DNA of 28,238 bases, from NCBI GenBank assembly GCA_964613745.1, contig CAZTJA010000032.1:1-28238 (forward strand). The letters run 5' to 3'. The notes beneath the pieces are model-generated. The model saw only the letters and a program-made list of their open reading frames with translations, made no database searches and was not told the DNA's origin. A program made the translations under genes and the position numbers. Source of the stretch: CAZTJA01 sp964613745 (GTDB lineage: Bacteria > Desulfobacterota > Desulfomonilia > Desulfomonilales > Desulfomonilaceae). Shown piece by piece: positions 6,950 to 15,026 of the stretch (the stretch's first letter is position 1; each line of letters opens with the position of its first letter).

Positions 6950-7921
6950 TTGAAAGCATTACGACTCCGACACATTGGAGACATTCGCCTGGAGGATGTT
7001 TCCGAGCCTGCCGCTTCAGAAGACAGCATCCTTCTTGATGTGCATTTTTGTGCACTGTGTCGAACCGACGCAAAAATGTGGTCGGCAGGACACCGAGATC
7101 TTGTTCTTCCTAGAATATTAGGCCATGAAATATGTGCCTGTGATCCCGTGACGAATGAGTATTTTGCTGTATGGCCGGGTAATGCTTGCGGCACATGCGC
7201 CTCTTGCCGAGACGACAAAGAGAATTTGTGCTCATCCATGAAGGTATTGGGATTTCATGTTGACGGCGGGCTCGCGGAAAAAATATGGGTTTCCAAAAGA
7301 TCACTTATACACACGAGCACGAAAATACTTCCTGAACTCATCTGTCTGGCGGAGCCACTTGGCTGCGGGATTAATGCGATTGAACAGCTGAGACTTAAGC
7401 CCGGACAGGAGTTGCTCATATTCGGAGCGGGTCCGGTGGGGCTGTTGGCTGCGCTTGCAGCGTCGACCCGGGGAATAAAACCGTTTATCGTGGATATTAA
7501 CGAAAAGCGGATCAATCAATCAAAGAAGTTTCTTTTGGAGACAGGGATACAAGCGGATTGCCACCCGCGAAATAAAGTGTTCGATGCGGCTCTCAATGCG
7601 GCTCCTGATCCGCAAACTCTGTTGCAGGGTATAAATCTTCTTCGACCGGGCGGTTCGTTTTGCATCTTCAGCGGGTTAACCGGTAAACAGAAGTTTCCGA
7701 GCGATTGGATCAACGAAATACACTATCGGCAGCTAAGTGTCACAGGAGCTTACGGCTGTACCAAACGCAACATGGAGTCGGCTGTTGAACTCTTGGAAAA
7801 GCATGCCTGCGAAGCCACACGGTTGGTAGAAAAAATCATCACTCCCAACTTTGTTGCGGAATCATTTCAATCAATTTTGGCAGGCAAGAGTCTCAAGCAT
7901 ATCGTTACATTTGAGACCTGA
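6950..7921 (+). CDS. zinc-dependent alcohol dehydrogenase family protein (MDR)
   Basis: A 323-residue medium-chain dehydrogenase/reductase. The catalytic zinc site is visible as Cys37 (in CALCRTD), His59-Glu60 (GHE) and Glu135 (AEPLGCG). The structural zinc site is Cys80, 83, 86 and 94. The NAD(P)-binding fold starts at IFGAGPVGLLAALA near residue 157 and a later Asp (FIVDIN) suggests NAD preference. Length is a little short of the typical 340-350. The start is TTG at 6950 giving MKALRLRHIGD, the usual N-terminus; no strong ribosome-binding site precedes it. Its TGA stop (7919-7921) abuts the stop of the converging gene within TGATCA. Closest to threonine/sorbitol-dehydrogenase-like members; substrate not known. 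Confidence 0.9.
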   Translation: MKALRLRHIGDIRLEDVSEPAASEDSILLDVHFCALCRTDAKMWSAGHRDLVLPRILGHEICACDPVTNEYFAVWPGNACGTCASCRDDKENLCSSMKVLGFHVDGGLAEKIWVSKRSLIHTSTKILPELICLAEPLGCGINAIEQLRLKPGQELLIFGAGPVGLLAALAASTRGIKPFIVDINEKRINQSKKFLLETGIQADCHPRNKVFDAALNAAPDPQTLLQGINLLRPGGSFCIFSGLTGKQKFPSDWINEIHYRQLSVTGAYGCTKRNMESAVELLEKHACEATRLVEKIITPNFVAESFQSILAGKSLKHIVTFET

Positions 7922-8575
7922 TCATTGTTTCCTGCATTGAAACAGATGTTCAAAACCCATGACCATATTGTTGATGGTGGCGGCCGCAGTTGAACTATAA
8001 ATAGAATTTACCTTGGACAAAACCTTGGTTCGTAAGGGCTTCAGCTCTCGGTAAAAGTGAAAGTCTCCTAAAGCAGCCTGGGAATGAGAAATGCGATCCG
8101 AGATTTCCTTGCTGACGTTCCAGGCTTCTCGTTCGTCTTCATTGAACCTGCGCACATGGAGTTCATTCACATATTTGTCCCAAAGAAGCGCAATGGCCGC
8201 CGCCGAGCACAAATTCGCCCGGGGACCTTTCAATTCGTAATAAGCAGAGTCGGCGGTCCGAACAGTACCGAGTCTAATATCCTCCGCTCCCACTTTGCCC
8301 AATTTGAGCCCTAAACTTTGCAGCACGGCCGAATGAGGTTCGCACAAGGACATTCCTACTATGCTTCGACAATGCGACCTGTCCGCTCCGTCTTCGACGA
8401 TTTGCCGAATGAGAGCAAATTTTGCCACATCCTCCGCAAAAGGCCTTTTTATTCCATTTGTTTCAAGTTTATCGACAAGTAATCCATAACCGGTCAGAAT
8501 ATGATCTTCTATTCCGACGGCATATGAATGTGTAGTTATGATCAACAGGCAACAGAGGTGTAGACAAACTTTCAT
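7922..8575 (-). CDS. exported hypothetical protein with conserved-looking Cys residues
   Basis: A 217-residue protein. The start chosen is ATG at 8575 with AGGAG eight bases upstream; a TTG six codons earlier lies before that site. Residues 1-19 form a signal peptide (MKVCLHLCCLLIITTHSYA), giving a periplasmic or envelope protein. The mature part is helical and charged with Cys at SHCRS, SLCEP, ANLCS and the near-terminal FQCRKQ, which could form two disulfides. I recognise no domain. It converges on the alcohol dehydrogenase with no bases between the two stop codons, which means neither gene can have a private terminator between them. Confidence 0.75.
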   Translation of the reverse strand: MKVCLHLCCLLIITTHSYAVGIEDHILTGYGLLVDKLETNGIKRPFAEDVAKFALIRQIVEDGADRSHCRSIVGMSLCEPHSAVLQSLGLKLGKVGAEDIRLGTVRTADSAYYELKGPRANLCSAAAIALLWDKYVNELHVRRFNEDEREAWNVSKEISDRISHSQAALGDFHFYRELKPLRTKVLSKVNSIYSSTAAATINNMVMGFEHLFQCRKQ

Positions 8576-8794
8576 CCATGCGTCTCCTAACAATTATACT
8601 ACATCCGAGAAGTTGTAATATTAGATGAGCTCTTAGACCAATTACCTCGGCCAAGTTTCAGGACCATATCATAAAAGATTTGAATTGCAAACTTTCGCGG
8701 ATACGCCGATCTTACTCGAATGATCAAGGGAAATTACGATGGTTTTCCATGACGGACTATGATAGTGTTTCCCGGAATTTGGTAGGAGAGAGGA

Positions 8795-9415
8795 ATGGCC
8801 GGGAGACTTGTTTTATATTCAGTGTTCGTTTTTTGCGTATTGATTACTGATGGTGGTTTACTGATAGCTCAGGATTTTCCATATGCGGTACCCCAAGCCC
8901 CGGAATTCGATCTCAAAGGAAATTTGTTGCCTCAAGGATCTCAACCCGCAGAACTCCCGCAAAACGAAGATACGGCTGGTCCTAAATCCAATAAAAGTGA
9001 TGCGTTTCGATCTATAAAACCCTTTATCCCTGAGGCTCCCGAAGAAGACTCTTCTCCGGCCAGATCCCACAGGCCCTCAGTTCAGGGGCGGCAGGATGGG
9101 TCTGCGACCCCGCAATATCGCGAAAATCCACCGCAGGGTCGCATGGGTCAACCCTCGGCCCCAACACCTTCGCGAAACCCCGCTCAGACGGGAAATTACA
9201 GGAATCAATCCCCTCCACCCTCTCCGCAGAATCAGGAAAGAGTGGATTGCTCCATTTTTCCGGGACTGATTGCCAGAGCACAATCGGAAATTGAAATGCA
9301 AATGACGGCAAAACAGTTTTTGACTTGTTTGATGAAATCCGGTTTACCTTTAGAGCAAGCAAAGCAGTACGTCATTTCCATAATCGAGAGTTCTTACAGG
9401 CCGCAGCAAAGATAA
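8795..9415 (+). CDS. exported proline-rich hypothetical protein
   Basis: A 206-residue protein. ATG at 8795 follows GGAGAGAGGA. The N-terminal 25 residues are a signal peptide (hydrophobic VLYSVFVFCVLITDGGLLIA). Residues about 30-150 are rich in Pro, Gln, Ser, Asn and Arg and should be disordered. The last 55 residues look folded: VDCSIFPGLIARAQSEIEMQ followed by FLTCLMKSGLPLEQAKQYVISIIES, with two Cys that could pair. This layout (export, linker, small C-terminal domain) suggests an envelope protein whose linker crosses periplasm or cell wall. No family recognised. Confidence 0.75.
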   Translation: MAGRLVLYSVFVFCVLITDGGLLIAQDFPYAVPQAPEFDLKGNLLPQGSQPAELPQNEDTAGPKSNKSDAFRSIKPFIPEAPEEDSSPARSHRPSVQGRQDGSATPQYRENPPQGRMGQPSAPTPSRNPAQTGNYRNQSPPPSPQNQERVDCSIFPGLIARAQSEIEMQMTAKQFLTCLMKSGLPLEQAKQYVISIIESSYRPQQR

Positions 9416-9480
9416 TGCAAACTGTGTAAGTGTTTTAATCTTCCGTTTCAGACCGGTTTCACCGACCCAAAGAAAACACT

Positions 9481-10431
9481 CTAAATCAAAAAGTAGCCAA
9501 CTATATATCTCAGACCTAAGCCGGCTATGAGCAAAGCCAAGACCGGTCGGATAATCTTGCTCGGGACGTATTTTTGCGTCCGAGCCCCTAAATACATGCC
9601 GATGAATCCACCTATTCCAAACAAAAATCCCAATAACCAATCAGGCCTTACGGACTGTCCCGGTAATGCCACTAATGGGCCGAACAACTCATAAAAAATC
9701 ACGCCGCCTACGGAACTGACGCAAGTGCCCATAAGGGTTGCCCCTGCTATTGTATGAATCGGCAGACCGAAAAATGAGACGATGAACGGAGCAATAATCG
9801 CTCCTCCTCCGATTCCATAAACACCGCCGATCAAACCTACAACCAAAGCTAATAAGAATAATCCTGTCGTGTGGAATTTGAATCTCTCTCCAAAAAATTC
9901 ATATTCAGTGCAAGTAAGAGTCCAACGAATGGTCCTGATTACCGGCTGATCCGGTGATTCAGCATTGGGCGAAGGTCGTATAGCCTGCTGCCGCATTTTG
10001 GCCTCCGCCGATTGCCCGTTCGGTTTCTTGTTGCGGTCAATGAATACTTGATAGAGCATTCGGCCGCCGATGTAGAAGAGAACACAGCCGACAAACAATT
10101 TGAAAGCCCTTGGATCCGGCAGATACCAGACCCGAATGAATAATCCGAGGAGTAGACCCGGAACGGTTCCCACAATGATATTCCAAGCCAACGGCCAATT
10201 CATCCGGCCTTCTTTGAAGTAGCGATAAACCGCACTGGGTATTCCGACGATGTTGTAAACCAAGTTGGTCGGGGTCACCGCAGGAGAAGTAAAACCAAGA
10301 AAACTCATCTGAAAGGGAAGTATAAGGAATGCGCCTGATATTCCACCCATGGACGTGAAAAACGATATGGTTAGACCGACCAAAGGTGGAATCCAAATTG
10401 CGGTCTCCACATTTGAAACCGGAAACAGCAT
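9481..10431 (-). CDS. TauE/SafE family sulfite/anion exporter-type permease
   Basis: A 316-residue membrane protein with two similar halves, each beginning with a Gly-rich segment: PPLVGLTISFFTSMGGISGAFL near the N-terminus and VVGLIGGVYGIGGGAIIAPFIV near residue 205, the hallmark of the TauE/SafE (DUF81) family. About eight membrane helices are expected, split by a polar cytoplasmic loop of about 50 residues (residues 135-185). The family moves sulfite, sulfoacetate, taurine-derived or other organic anions across the inner membrane. ATG at 10431 has AGGAGG six bases upstream. It begins 20 bases after the stop of the universal stress protein gene, so the two form an operon. The cargo is not shown by sequence; sulfite or thiosulfate would suit a sulfur-metabolising anaerobe. 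Confidence 0.88.
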   Translation of the reverse strand: MLFPVSNVETAIWIPPLVGLTISFFTSMGGISGAFLILPFQMSFLGFTSPAVTPTNLVYNIVGIPSAVYRYFKEGRMNWPLAWNIIVGTVPGLLLGLFIRVWYLPDPRAFKLFVGCVLFYIGGRMLYQVFIDRNKKPNGQSAEAKMRQQAIRPSPNAESPDQPVIRTIRWTLTCTEYEFFGERFKFHTTGLFLLALVVGLIGGVYGIGGGAIIAPFIVSFFGLPIHTIAGATLMGTCVSSVGGVIFYELFGPLVALPGQSVRPDWLLGFLFGIGGFIGMYLGARTQKYVPSKIIRPVLALLIAGLGLRYIVGYFLI

Positions 10432-10451
10432 GAGAGCCTCCTGTACAGATA

Positions 10452-10940
10452 TTAGGGGAGGGGGAATTCGCGACGGTTAAGGGCATCGTCTCCTTCGTCT
10501 GAAGGACCCTGAATTATCAGCACCGGCTTTTTGGTTACTTTGAGAAGACTTCTAGCCACACTTCCCATAACGAGCTGCTTCAAACCTGATCTGCCGTGCG
10601 TCCCGAGGACGATTAAATCTGCGGACTCATCTCCTGCAGTATCCGAAATGCAATTCGCGGCGAGGCCCACTCTGCATTCAAATCTGACATTCTTGACCCT
10701 CGTGGATGCTTCTTCCGCAATGCTTTTCAATCGAATTTGAGCTGCTTCTCGGGACCGCTGAAGTATGCGGTCCAATTCATCCGGGGCCCAATCGATGTAC
10801 AAAGGGAAAGTGCTCCAATCAATCACATGCAGTATGATCAGATCAGCACCGAACGCGCCGGCATAATCGACGGCAATTTGTCGAGCAGGTTCACTATTGG
10901 GGGAAAAATCCGTACACAGGAGGATGTTGCGTGGAATCAT
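10452..10940 (-). CDS. universal stress protein UspA family
   Basis: A single Usp domain of 162 residues. It starts IPRNILLCTDFSPNSEPA and ends with the ATP-binding signature G-x2-G-x9-G-S at Gly123-Gly126-Gly136-Ser137 (LGTHGRSG...VMGS), so it is of the nucleotide-binding subclass. ATG at 10940 has GGAGG a few bases upstream; the frame extends 13 codons further but without a site. A promoter is listed at 11004-11033. It is the first gene of an operon with the TauE/SafE permease, a pairing that suggests stress- or energy-dependent control of the transporter (inference). Confidence 0.92.
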   Translation of the reverse strand: MIPRNILLCTDFSPNSEPARQIAVDYAGAFGADLIILHVIDWSTFPLYIDWAPDELDRILQRSREAAQIRLKSIAEEASTRVKNVRFECRVGLAANCISDTAGDESADLIVLGTHGRSGLKQLVMGSVARSLLKVTKKPVLIIQGPSDEGDDALNRREFPLP

Positions 10941-11003
10941 GCTGTACCTCCGGCATAAAAGATGCGTGACATATGGCACGGTTTTGTGTAAACTCGTGTT
11001 AGT

Positions 11004-11033
11004 ATACTAGGATTTGATTACGGGCATTGTCAA
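11004..11033 (-). promoter_or_regulatory. candidate promoter of uspA-tauE operon
   Basis: On the minus strand TTGACA (11033-11028), 18-base spacer, TAGTAT (11009-11004). Start would be near 10997, about 55 bases before the Usp ATG. The -35 is a perfect match. Confidence 0.5.
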
Positions 11034-11094
11034 GCATTTTCTGAGACTTCCATAGCCATCCCAATATCCCTGCGATGGACATAGGAGACCTTGG

Positions 11095-12189
11095 ATGAGT
11101 CGTTTCCCCAATAGCAGAAGAGGCCGACCATTCCCAAACAGCCTCCCGAATCCGGCTCGAATCTACGAACCTCCCACCAGTAAGGCCTGCCTGGATTCGA
11201 CCCAGTTGACTCGACTCGAAGATGAATTCCGAAGATGGGCTGCGTCGTCAAATAGGCACGACACGAAGCTCTCCAGACAGCGCGTCCTTCTCATATTCCT
11301 CATAATTAGATATACGGCGGCCAAGCTCAATGAAGTGCTTGATCTCGACTTGAACTCGGATGTACTTGCCGAGAGCAGTTCGCTAGTCTTCGGAAAAGAC
11401 CGAACAGGGGATGACGAACTACGTCGGGAAGTTCGCATCTCAAACGAGTTGCTCCAAATGGTGATCGAATTCGGAATGGCGGATTCAAGCATCGCATCCG
11501 TCCGGAGCTTGAGAGTGGACGAAGGTCATGTTCGTCGTAAATTTTATGCTAGAGCTGAAGCATGCGGATTTTCACGGGAGCCGGCATCGCCGAATGCGAT
11601 TCGTAAAGCCCGAGCCGTTGAGTTGCTGCAGAACAATGTGCCGATGCCGGTCGTTCAGCGCATTTTGGGGCATTCTTCGCCTAATCTGACCGCTGCTTTC
11701 GTTCAGTTATCAAGGGAGGACATGGATCATGTTGCAAATCACTACATGGAGAAGGAAAGTTCCAGGAAAACCAGTGCTCGAAACAGTTTTTTCGGTAAGA
11801 TTAGCTGCATCACAAAAGGTGATATACAAGCCGAAGTTAAGCTGACAAGTCATTCCGGGGATTCAATTTCCACGGTTATTACCAACACCAGTTTGCGTAG
11901 ATTAGGTCTTAAGGTCGGATCTTTAGTCACAGCGGAAGTAAAAGCCCCCTGGGTCATTCTTGAGAAGGCTTTGCTAAAACCAAACAGTTCCGCCGAAAAC
12001 ATATTTTACGGAACTATTACGTCGATCAAACGAGGCAAACTAACCAGCGAAATAATTTTGGAATTGCCGAACGGGACCACATTGTGTTCTCTCATGACCG
12101 TGGAGAGCGCAAGACGTCTCAAGTTAAAAATCGGAGATAACGCATGGGCGGTCTTCAATAGTTTTGCGGTAATTATTCACGTTGATTAA
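11095..12189 (+). CDS. tunR: TunR-type regulator: inactive tyrosine-recombinase DNA-binding domain plus two Mop domains
   Basis: A 364-residue protein in three parts. Residues about 33-215 match the catalytic domain of phage-integrase/XerD recombinases, but the active site is lost: the first Arg is Lys77 (TAAKLNE for tGLRxsE), the HxxR motif is Asn167-AI-Arg170, His193 of LGH is kept, and the nucleophile Tyr is Phe202. Residues about 228-293 and 300-362 are two molybdate/tungstate-binding Mop (TOBE) domains, each starting F(F/Y)GxI and ending in an A(E/V)V..WVI-type strand. This is the architecture described for TunR, the tungstate-responsive regulator of sulfate reducers, which binds DNA through the recombinase-like domain and controls tungstate uptake genes. 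No tup genes are in the window. The start at ATG 11095 is plausible, with TTGGATG just before it and no strong ribosome-binding site. Confidence 0.82.
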   Translation: MSRFPNSRRGRPFPNSLPNPARIYEPPTSKACLDSTQLTRLEDEFRRWAASSNRHDTKLSRQRVLLIFLIIRYTAAKLNEVLDLDLNSDVLAESSSLVFGKDRTGDDELRREVRISNELLQMVIEFGMADSSIASVRSLRVDEGHVRRKFYARAEACGFSREPASPNAIRKARAVELLQNNVPMPVVQRILGHSSPNLTAAFVQLSREDMDHVANHYMEKESSRKTSARNSFFGKISCITKGDIQAEVKLTSHSGDSISTVITNTSLRRLGLKVGSLVTAEVKAPWVILEKALLKPNSSAENIFYGTITSIKRGKLTSEIILELPNGTTLCSLMTVESARRLKLKIGDNAWAVFNSFAVIIHVD

Positions 12190-12248
12190 AGATGATGGTT
12201 GGTTGAAGGATCAATTCATAGGTTCTTGAACAACTACATTCTTTCTCC

Positions 12249-12283
12249 GGGAGAACCCGAATCAGAGGGATCCGTGTTCTCCC
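12249..12283. terminator. possible bidirectional hairpin between tunR and peroxiredoxin genes
   Basis: GGGAGAAC (12249-12256) and GTTCTCCC (12276-12283) are perfect 8-base inverted arms with a 19-base loop, located between the ends of two converging genes. There is no T run on either side, so it is a weak intrinsic terminator at best; position is the main argument. Confidence 0.35.
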
Positions 12284-12315
12284 ATGATCGGTACTAACCC
12301 GAGCTTCTCTACTAA

Positions 12316-13029
12316 CTATGACTTAGGTTTCCATTCTTTCCAGACCTTGCCTACCAGTTCAGGTCGTGGTTTTAAGGTAGGCTCGCCTGGTTTCCACTCC
12401 GCGGGTGTGGCTTCGGTTCCATCGCTATTGCGGACATGCTGAAATGCTTTAATTTGCCGGACCAGCTCCTCGAAATTTCTTCCTACAGGTGGGGTCATGA
12501 CTTCCATAGCCTGAATAATTCCATCGGGATCAATGAGAAAGCGACCGCGTATGTCTACTCCGGAATCTTCGTCGTAGACCCCATACACTTTGCCGATCTC
12601 GCCTCCAGCGTCCGAAAGCATGGCAAAGGGCACGCCGTTTGGTACCATCTTGGACAGTTCTTCCTCTTGCCAGATTTTGTGCGTAAACCGACTGTCCATA
12701 CTGATTGAGAATACCTGTACACCTAAACTTGAGAGTTCATTATATTTTGCGGCAACTGTCGCAATTTCGGTCGGTCAAACAAACGTGAAATCACCTGGGT
12801 AAAAGCACAAAACCACCCATTTTCCTTTATGATCGGAAAGTCTGATGTTGCTGAATCCGTTACCGGTATAAGCTGATGCTTCGAAATCAGGTGCGGGTTT
12901 ACCCACTCTGGCAATCATTTTCACCTCTCCCTTTGTTTGCTGCACGAATTGATCGGTTGAATCAGAAGTGACATCGGCCAGAATAGGCCCCTTCGCCGGC
13001 TTTACGCATGATTCCTTCGGAGATGTCAT
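12316..13029 (-). CDS. selenocysteine-containing peroxiredoxin (AhpC/Prx1-type), UGA at codon 85
   Basis: Read through the TGA at 12777-12775, the frame gives 237 residues of an AhpC/TSA peroxiredoxin. The peroxidatic motif FYPGDFTFVCPTEI is kept exactly except that Cys is the UGA codon (Sec85); Thr82 and the later RGRFLIDPDG with its Arg complete the site. It reduces peroxides; Sec would give a faster nucleophile. The C-terminal VCPANW motif that carries the resolving Cys in 2-Cys enzymes reads ATPAEW here, so resolution must come from another thiol (Cys75 or Cys8 in the protein, or a partner). Two starts are possible: ATG 13029 with AAGGGAGG eight bases upstream (chosen) and ATG 12918 (MIARVGKPAPDF) with GAGGTG. 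If UGA were stop, the active site would be lost exactly at the nucleophile. Sec peroxiredoxins are known in anaerobes. Confidence 0.9.
12747..12777 (-). promoter_or_regulatory. candidate SECIS in peroxiredoxin mRNA
   Basis: On the minus strand the UGA (12777-12775) is followed after 10 bases by UUGCG (12764-12760), an 8-base loop ACAGUUGC and CGCAA (12751-12747). The loop starts 15 bases after the UGA and contains GU as in known bacterial SECIS loops. The stem is short (5 bp), so support comes mainly from the protein motif. Confidence 0.5.
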
Positions 13030-13075
13030 ACCAATGGCCTCCCTTAAGCTAATTTGCCGTTTAAAAAGTGGTTAC

Positions 13076-13104
13076 ACGATATCAGGTTTGAATGGGCTAG
13101 ACAA
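13076..13104 (-). promoter_or_regulatory. candidate promoter of Sec-peroxiredoxin gene
   Basis: Minus strand TTGTCT (13104-13099), 17-base spacer, TATCGT (13081-13076), each four of six matches to consensus. Start near 13069, about 40 bases before the ATG at 13029. Confidence 0.35.
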
Positions 13105-13406
13105 TGAATCGGGGAGTGATTTGTGAGAATCGAAATCAGCAATTTGGCAGGTCTCACGGAGCACGGTATCACAAGAAGATACGGATCAAATTCGACAAAT
13201 ATGCGAACGTACGCCCAACCCATGAGCAGTGGGTGTTTCGCGCCCAATCCCCGAAATTCTAAGTACTGAATATAAGATTATATTGGAAAACCGGGCTTTT
13301 TACGCCCTGAGTGCGAATATTCGTCCCCCGGGCGGAAAATGTCAAGATCGCCTTGAAAATTTAACTATTTAATATTAAACAACAAAGGTTCAATTATTAA
13401 TTTGGC
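13105..13406. other. intergenic, no gene seen
   Basis: Beyond the peroxiredoxin promoter I see no protein-like frame on either strand up to 13406; a 67-codon minus frame (13044-13247) overlaps the peroxiredoxin leader and lacks a convincing start. The right half is AT-rich (around 13355-13405) and may hold a promoter for the genes that follow. Confidence 0.4.
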
Positions 13407-13565
13407 ATGGAACATGCTTCAAAGATCAACAAAGTGTGTGTTCACACTGAAATCGACGATAATGGCGGATCGGAGCTTCCTTACAGGCCTGGTTCCGTCG
13501 ATGTAGGTGTCCATAGTCTCCGGTTCGCCTTTGAAGCGGAAATAACACTGAGGCCGCTTATATGA
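13407..13565 (+). CDS. possible 52-residue ORF ahead of the DUF3309 gene
   Basis: ATG at 13407 opens 52 codons ending in TGA at 13563-13565, twelve bases before the DUF3309 start. The peptide (MEHASKINKVCVHTEIDDNG...) has ordinary amino-acid use and a positive case for being real is only its position; the ribosome-binding site is poor. No similarity recognised. It may be untranslated leader instead. Confidence 0.22.
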   Translation: MEHASKINKVCVHTEIDDNGGSELPYRPGSVDVGVHSLRFAFEAEITLRPLI

Positions 13566-13577
13566 AGGAGAAAAAGG

Positions 13578-13733
13578 ATGCTTGGTACGATATTACTGAT
13601 AATTCTTGTTATAGCGCTTATAGGAGCGCTGCCGGCTTGGCCTTATAGTCGCGGTTGGGGATATTATCCGAGCGGAGGTCTCGGTTTGGTTTTGATAATT
13701 TTGTTGCTCCTCCTGGTGTTCGGTATGCTTTAA
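13578..13733 (+). CDS. DUF3309 family small membrane protein
   Basis: A 51-residue protein with the full DUF3309 pattern: MLGTILLIILVIALIGALPAW, a short polar stretch WPYSRGWGYYPSGG, then a second hydrophobic segment LGLVLIILLLLVLFGML. Two membrane helices joined by an aromatic/Gly loop. The family is widespread in proteobacteria and has no assigned role; it often sits near stress genes. ATG at 13578 follows AAGGAG at the right distance (13565-13570). A strong intrinsic terminator follows at 13789-13817. Confidence 0.88.
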   Translation: MLGTILLIILVIALIGALPAWPYSRGWGYYPSGGLGLVLIILLLLLVFGML

Positions 13734-13788
13734 CGAGAGGCATGGAATAGATTCTTTTGATTTCGGTTGGTTTTTTCAAGGGGGGTTG

Positions 13789-13817
13789 AAGGGGAACTTA
13801 GCGTTCCCCTTTTTTTT
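13789..13817 (+). terminator. intrinsic terminator after DUF3309 gene
   Basis: AAGGGGAAC (13789-13797), loop TTAGC, GTTCCCCTT (from 13803) and eight T in a row (13810-13817). A 9-bp stem with a full T tract; strong. Confidence 0.9.
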
Positions 13818-13931
13818 ACAAACAACTTGTATCGAACAACCCCGACCGGTTTCGGCTGCAAGAATTCCCTTCCCGGTCGAGCTATAAGGCAATTGGGGGA
13901 TTAAGAGAGTCTTTCACCGGCAAACCGAGAG

Positions 13932-14960
13932 TTAGAAAAGAAATCCCATTTGAAGAAAAGGTCCATCTACGGTGGTCCTCAGCATTTCGTTTCCTTTGTC
14001 CTTCTTGAAGGAGGCATAATGATAGCCACCTTTCACAAATCCGAAACGTCCTGTCCTGATCGGTATGAGATAGCTCAAAGCCGCTTCCGCTTCGTAGCCG
14101 ATTGTGTCGCTTAGAAAGGCTATTCCACCTTTGCCGCTGATTGCCAACGTATTTCCTTGATAGTTCCTCAAACACTTGTCGAACTCCAGGCCGAGCATCG
14201 CAAGATTTTTGGTGTCGTCCCATTTTGCCGGAGCGGTCAGGCCGGCCGAACTTACTGAAAGCCTATCCGAGACATTCAACCAGTCTGCAAACAAATTGGT
14301 CTGACTTCCCGTAGTCCGGTTGATGTTGAACACCAAACCGGCTCTATGTTCCGCGCGATCCCATCTTGACTGAATCTGGGTTCCGGAAGCGAAGGTCTGG
14401 CCCGCAAATGAAAAGGCTGATTTCGGAAAAGTGGTAGCGCTCACTGAAAGCGGGGTAAAAGAATACCGTATTCCCCACCTCGGACGTAATTGATACATGG
14501 CTTCAATGGACCACATTGTGTGTCCCGACCTACTGAGACCAAGGTGATCATCAAAGTCGACGATTGAAGACTGAACGTTTGTGCCCAGGTCAAGTCCTCT
14601 TCGAGCCTCTCCGTCAATTCTCGCCCAAGTAATCTTGGGTCCCATCCAAAACTGGCCCTTTGTAGGTACAGGGAGACAGCAATCACTCCACCAATTTACG
14701 GGGTTGTACCCGGAAATTGCATCACCGGACAAAGCATTTGATTTAACTTTTAAAGGTGAACCCGTGACGGCAGGGGGCACGGTAACGGGCCCGGGTTTCA
14801 CCTTAACAATTGGTTTGATGGTTGGTCCGCAATCAAGACCTGCGCCCACACAAGGGTCGTAAGGCGCGGTCCCCACCTCGGCGTGCACAATTGCGGGCGC
14901 GAGACATAATGCCAGCAAAATAGGCCAAGGTAAAAAGTACTTGCGCAATTTTTCTAACAT
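13932..14960 (-). CDS. outer-membrane beta-barrel protein
   Basis: A 342-residue exported protein. The start chosen is ATG at 14960 with GGAGGG seven bases upstream (22 codons after the first possible start). Signal peptide at residues 1-27 (KYFLPWPILLALCLAPAIVHA). Mature protein has a Pro/Val/Lys-rich linker (VKVKPGPVTVPPAV) and four Cys in the first 75 residues (DPCVGAGLDC; SDCCLP), then a domain of alternating hydrophobic strands ending QMGFLF with a C-terminal Phe, the usual BAM recognition end. Strand pairs such as GIRYSFTPLSVSATT and RFGFVKGGYHYASF support a barrel of about eight to twelve strands. No specific family named. Confidence 0.8.
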   Translation of the reverse strand: MLEKLRKYFLPWPILLALCLAPAIVHAEVGTAPYDPCVGAGLDCGPTIKPIVKVKPGPVTVPPAVTGSPLKVKSNALSGDAISGYNPVNWWSDCCLPVPTKGQFWMGPKITWARIDGEARRGLDLGTNVQSSIVDFDDHLGLSRSGHTMWSIEAMYQLRPRWGIRYSFTPLSVSATTFPKSAFSFAGQTFASGTQIQSRWDRAEHRAGLVFNINRTTGSQTNLFADWLNVSDRLSVSSAGLTAPAKWDDTKNLAMLGLEFDKCLRNYQGNTLAISGKGGIAFLSDTIGYEAEAALSYLIPIRTGRFGFVKGGYHYASFKKDKGNEMLRTTVDGPFLQMGFLF

Positions 14961-14998
14961 AACACCCTCCCTCAGGGTTCTAATGTGTTGCGAGTGCG

Positions 14999-15026
14999 AG
15001 ATTAGTCCGAAAAAAATAAATGTCAA
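14999..15026 (-). promoter_or_regulatory. candidate promoter of beta-barrel protein gene
   Basis: Minus strand TTGACA (15026-15021, perfect), 16-base spacer, TAATCT (15004-14999). Start near 14992, about 32 bases before the ATG at 14960. The -10 is weak. Confidence 0.4.

Noticed and set aside
6459..6953. 164-codon plus-strand open frame
   Set aside because: It covers the same DNA as the small Sec-protein gene in another frame, is full of Arg/Cys/Trp from the out-of-frame GY-coding repeat, and has no ribosome-binding site. The frame beginning at 6622 explains the region better.
11095..12189. Active phage integrase and thus a mobile element
   Set aside because: Catalytic Arg, His and Tyr are replaced, Mop domains are attached, and no attachment-site repeats or phage genes are nearby.
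12316..13029. Peroxiredoxin as a pseudogene or two separate genes
   Set aside because: There is only one interruption, it is UGA, it falls exactly at the catalytic Cys, and the protein is well conserved on both sides with no other lesion.
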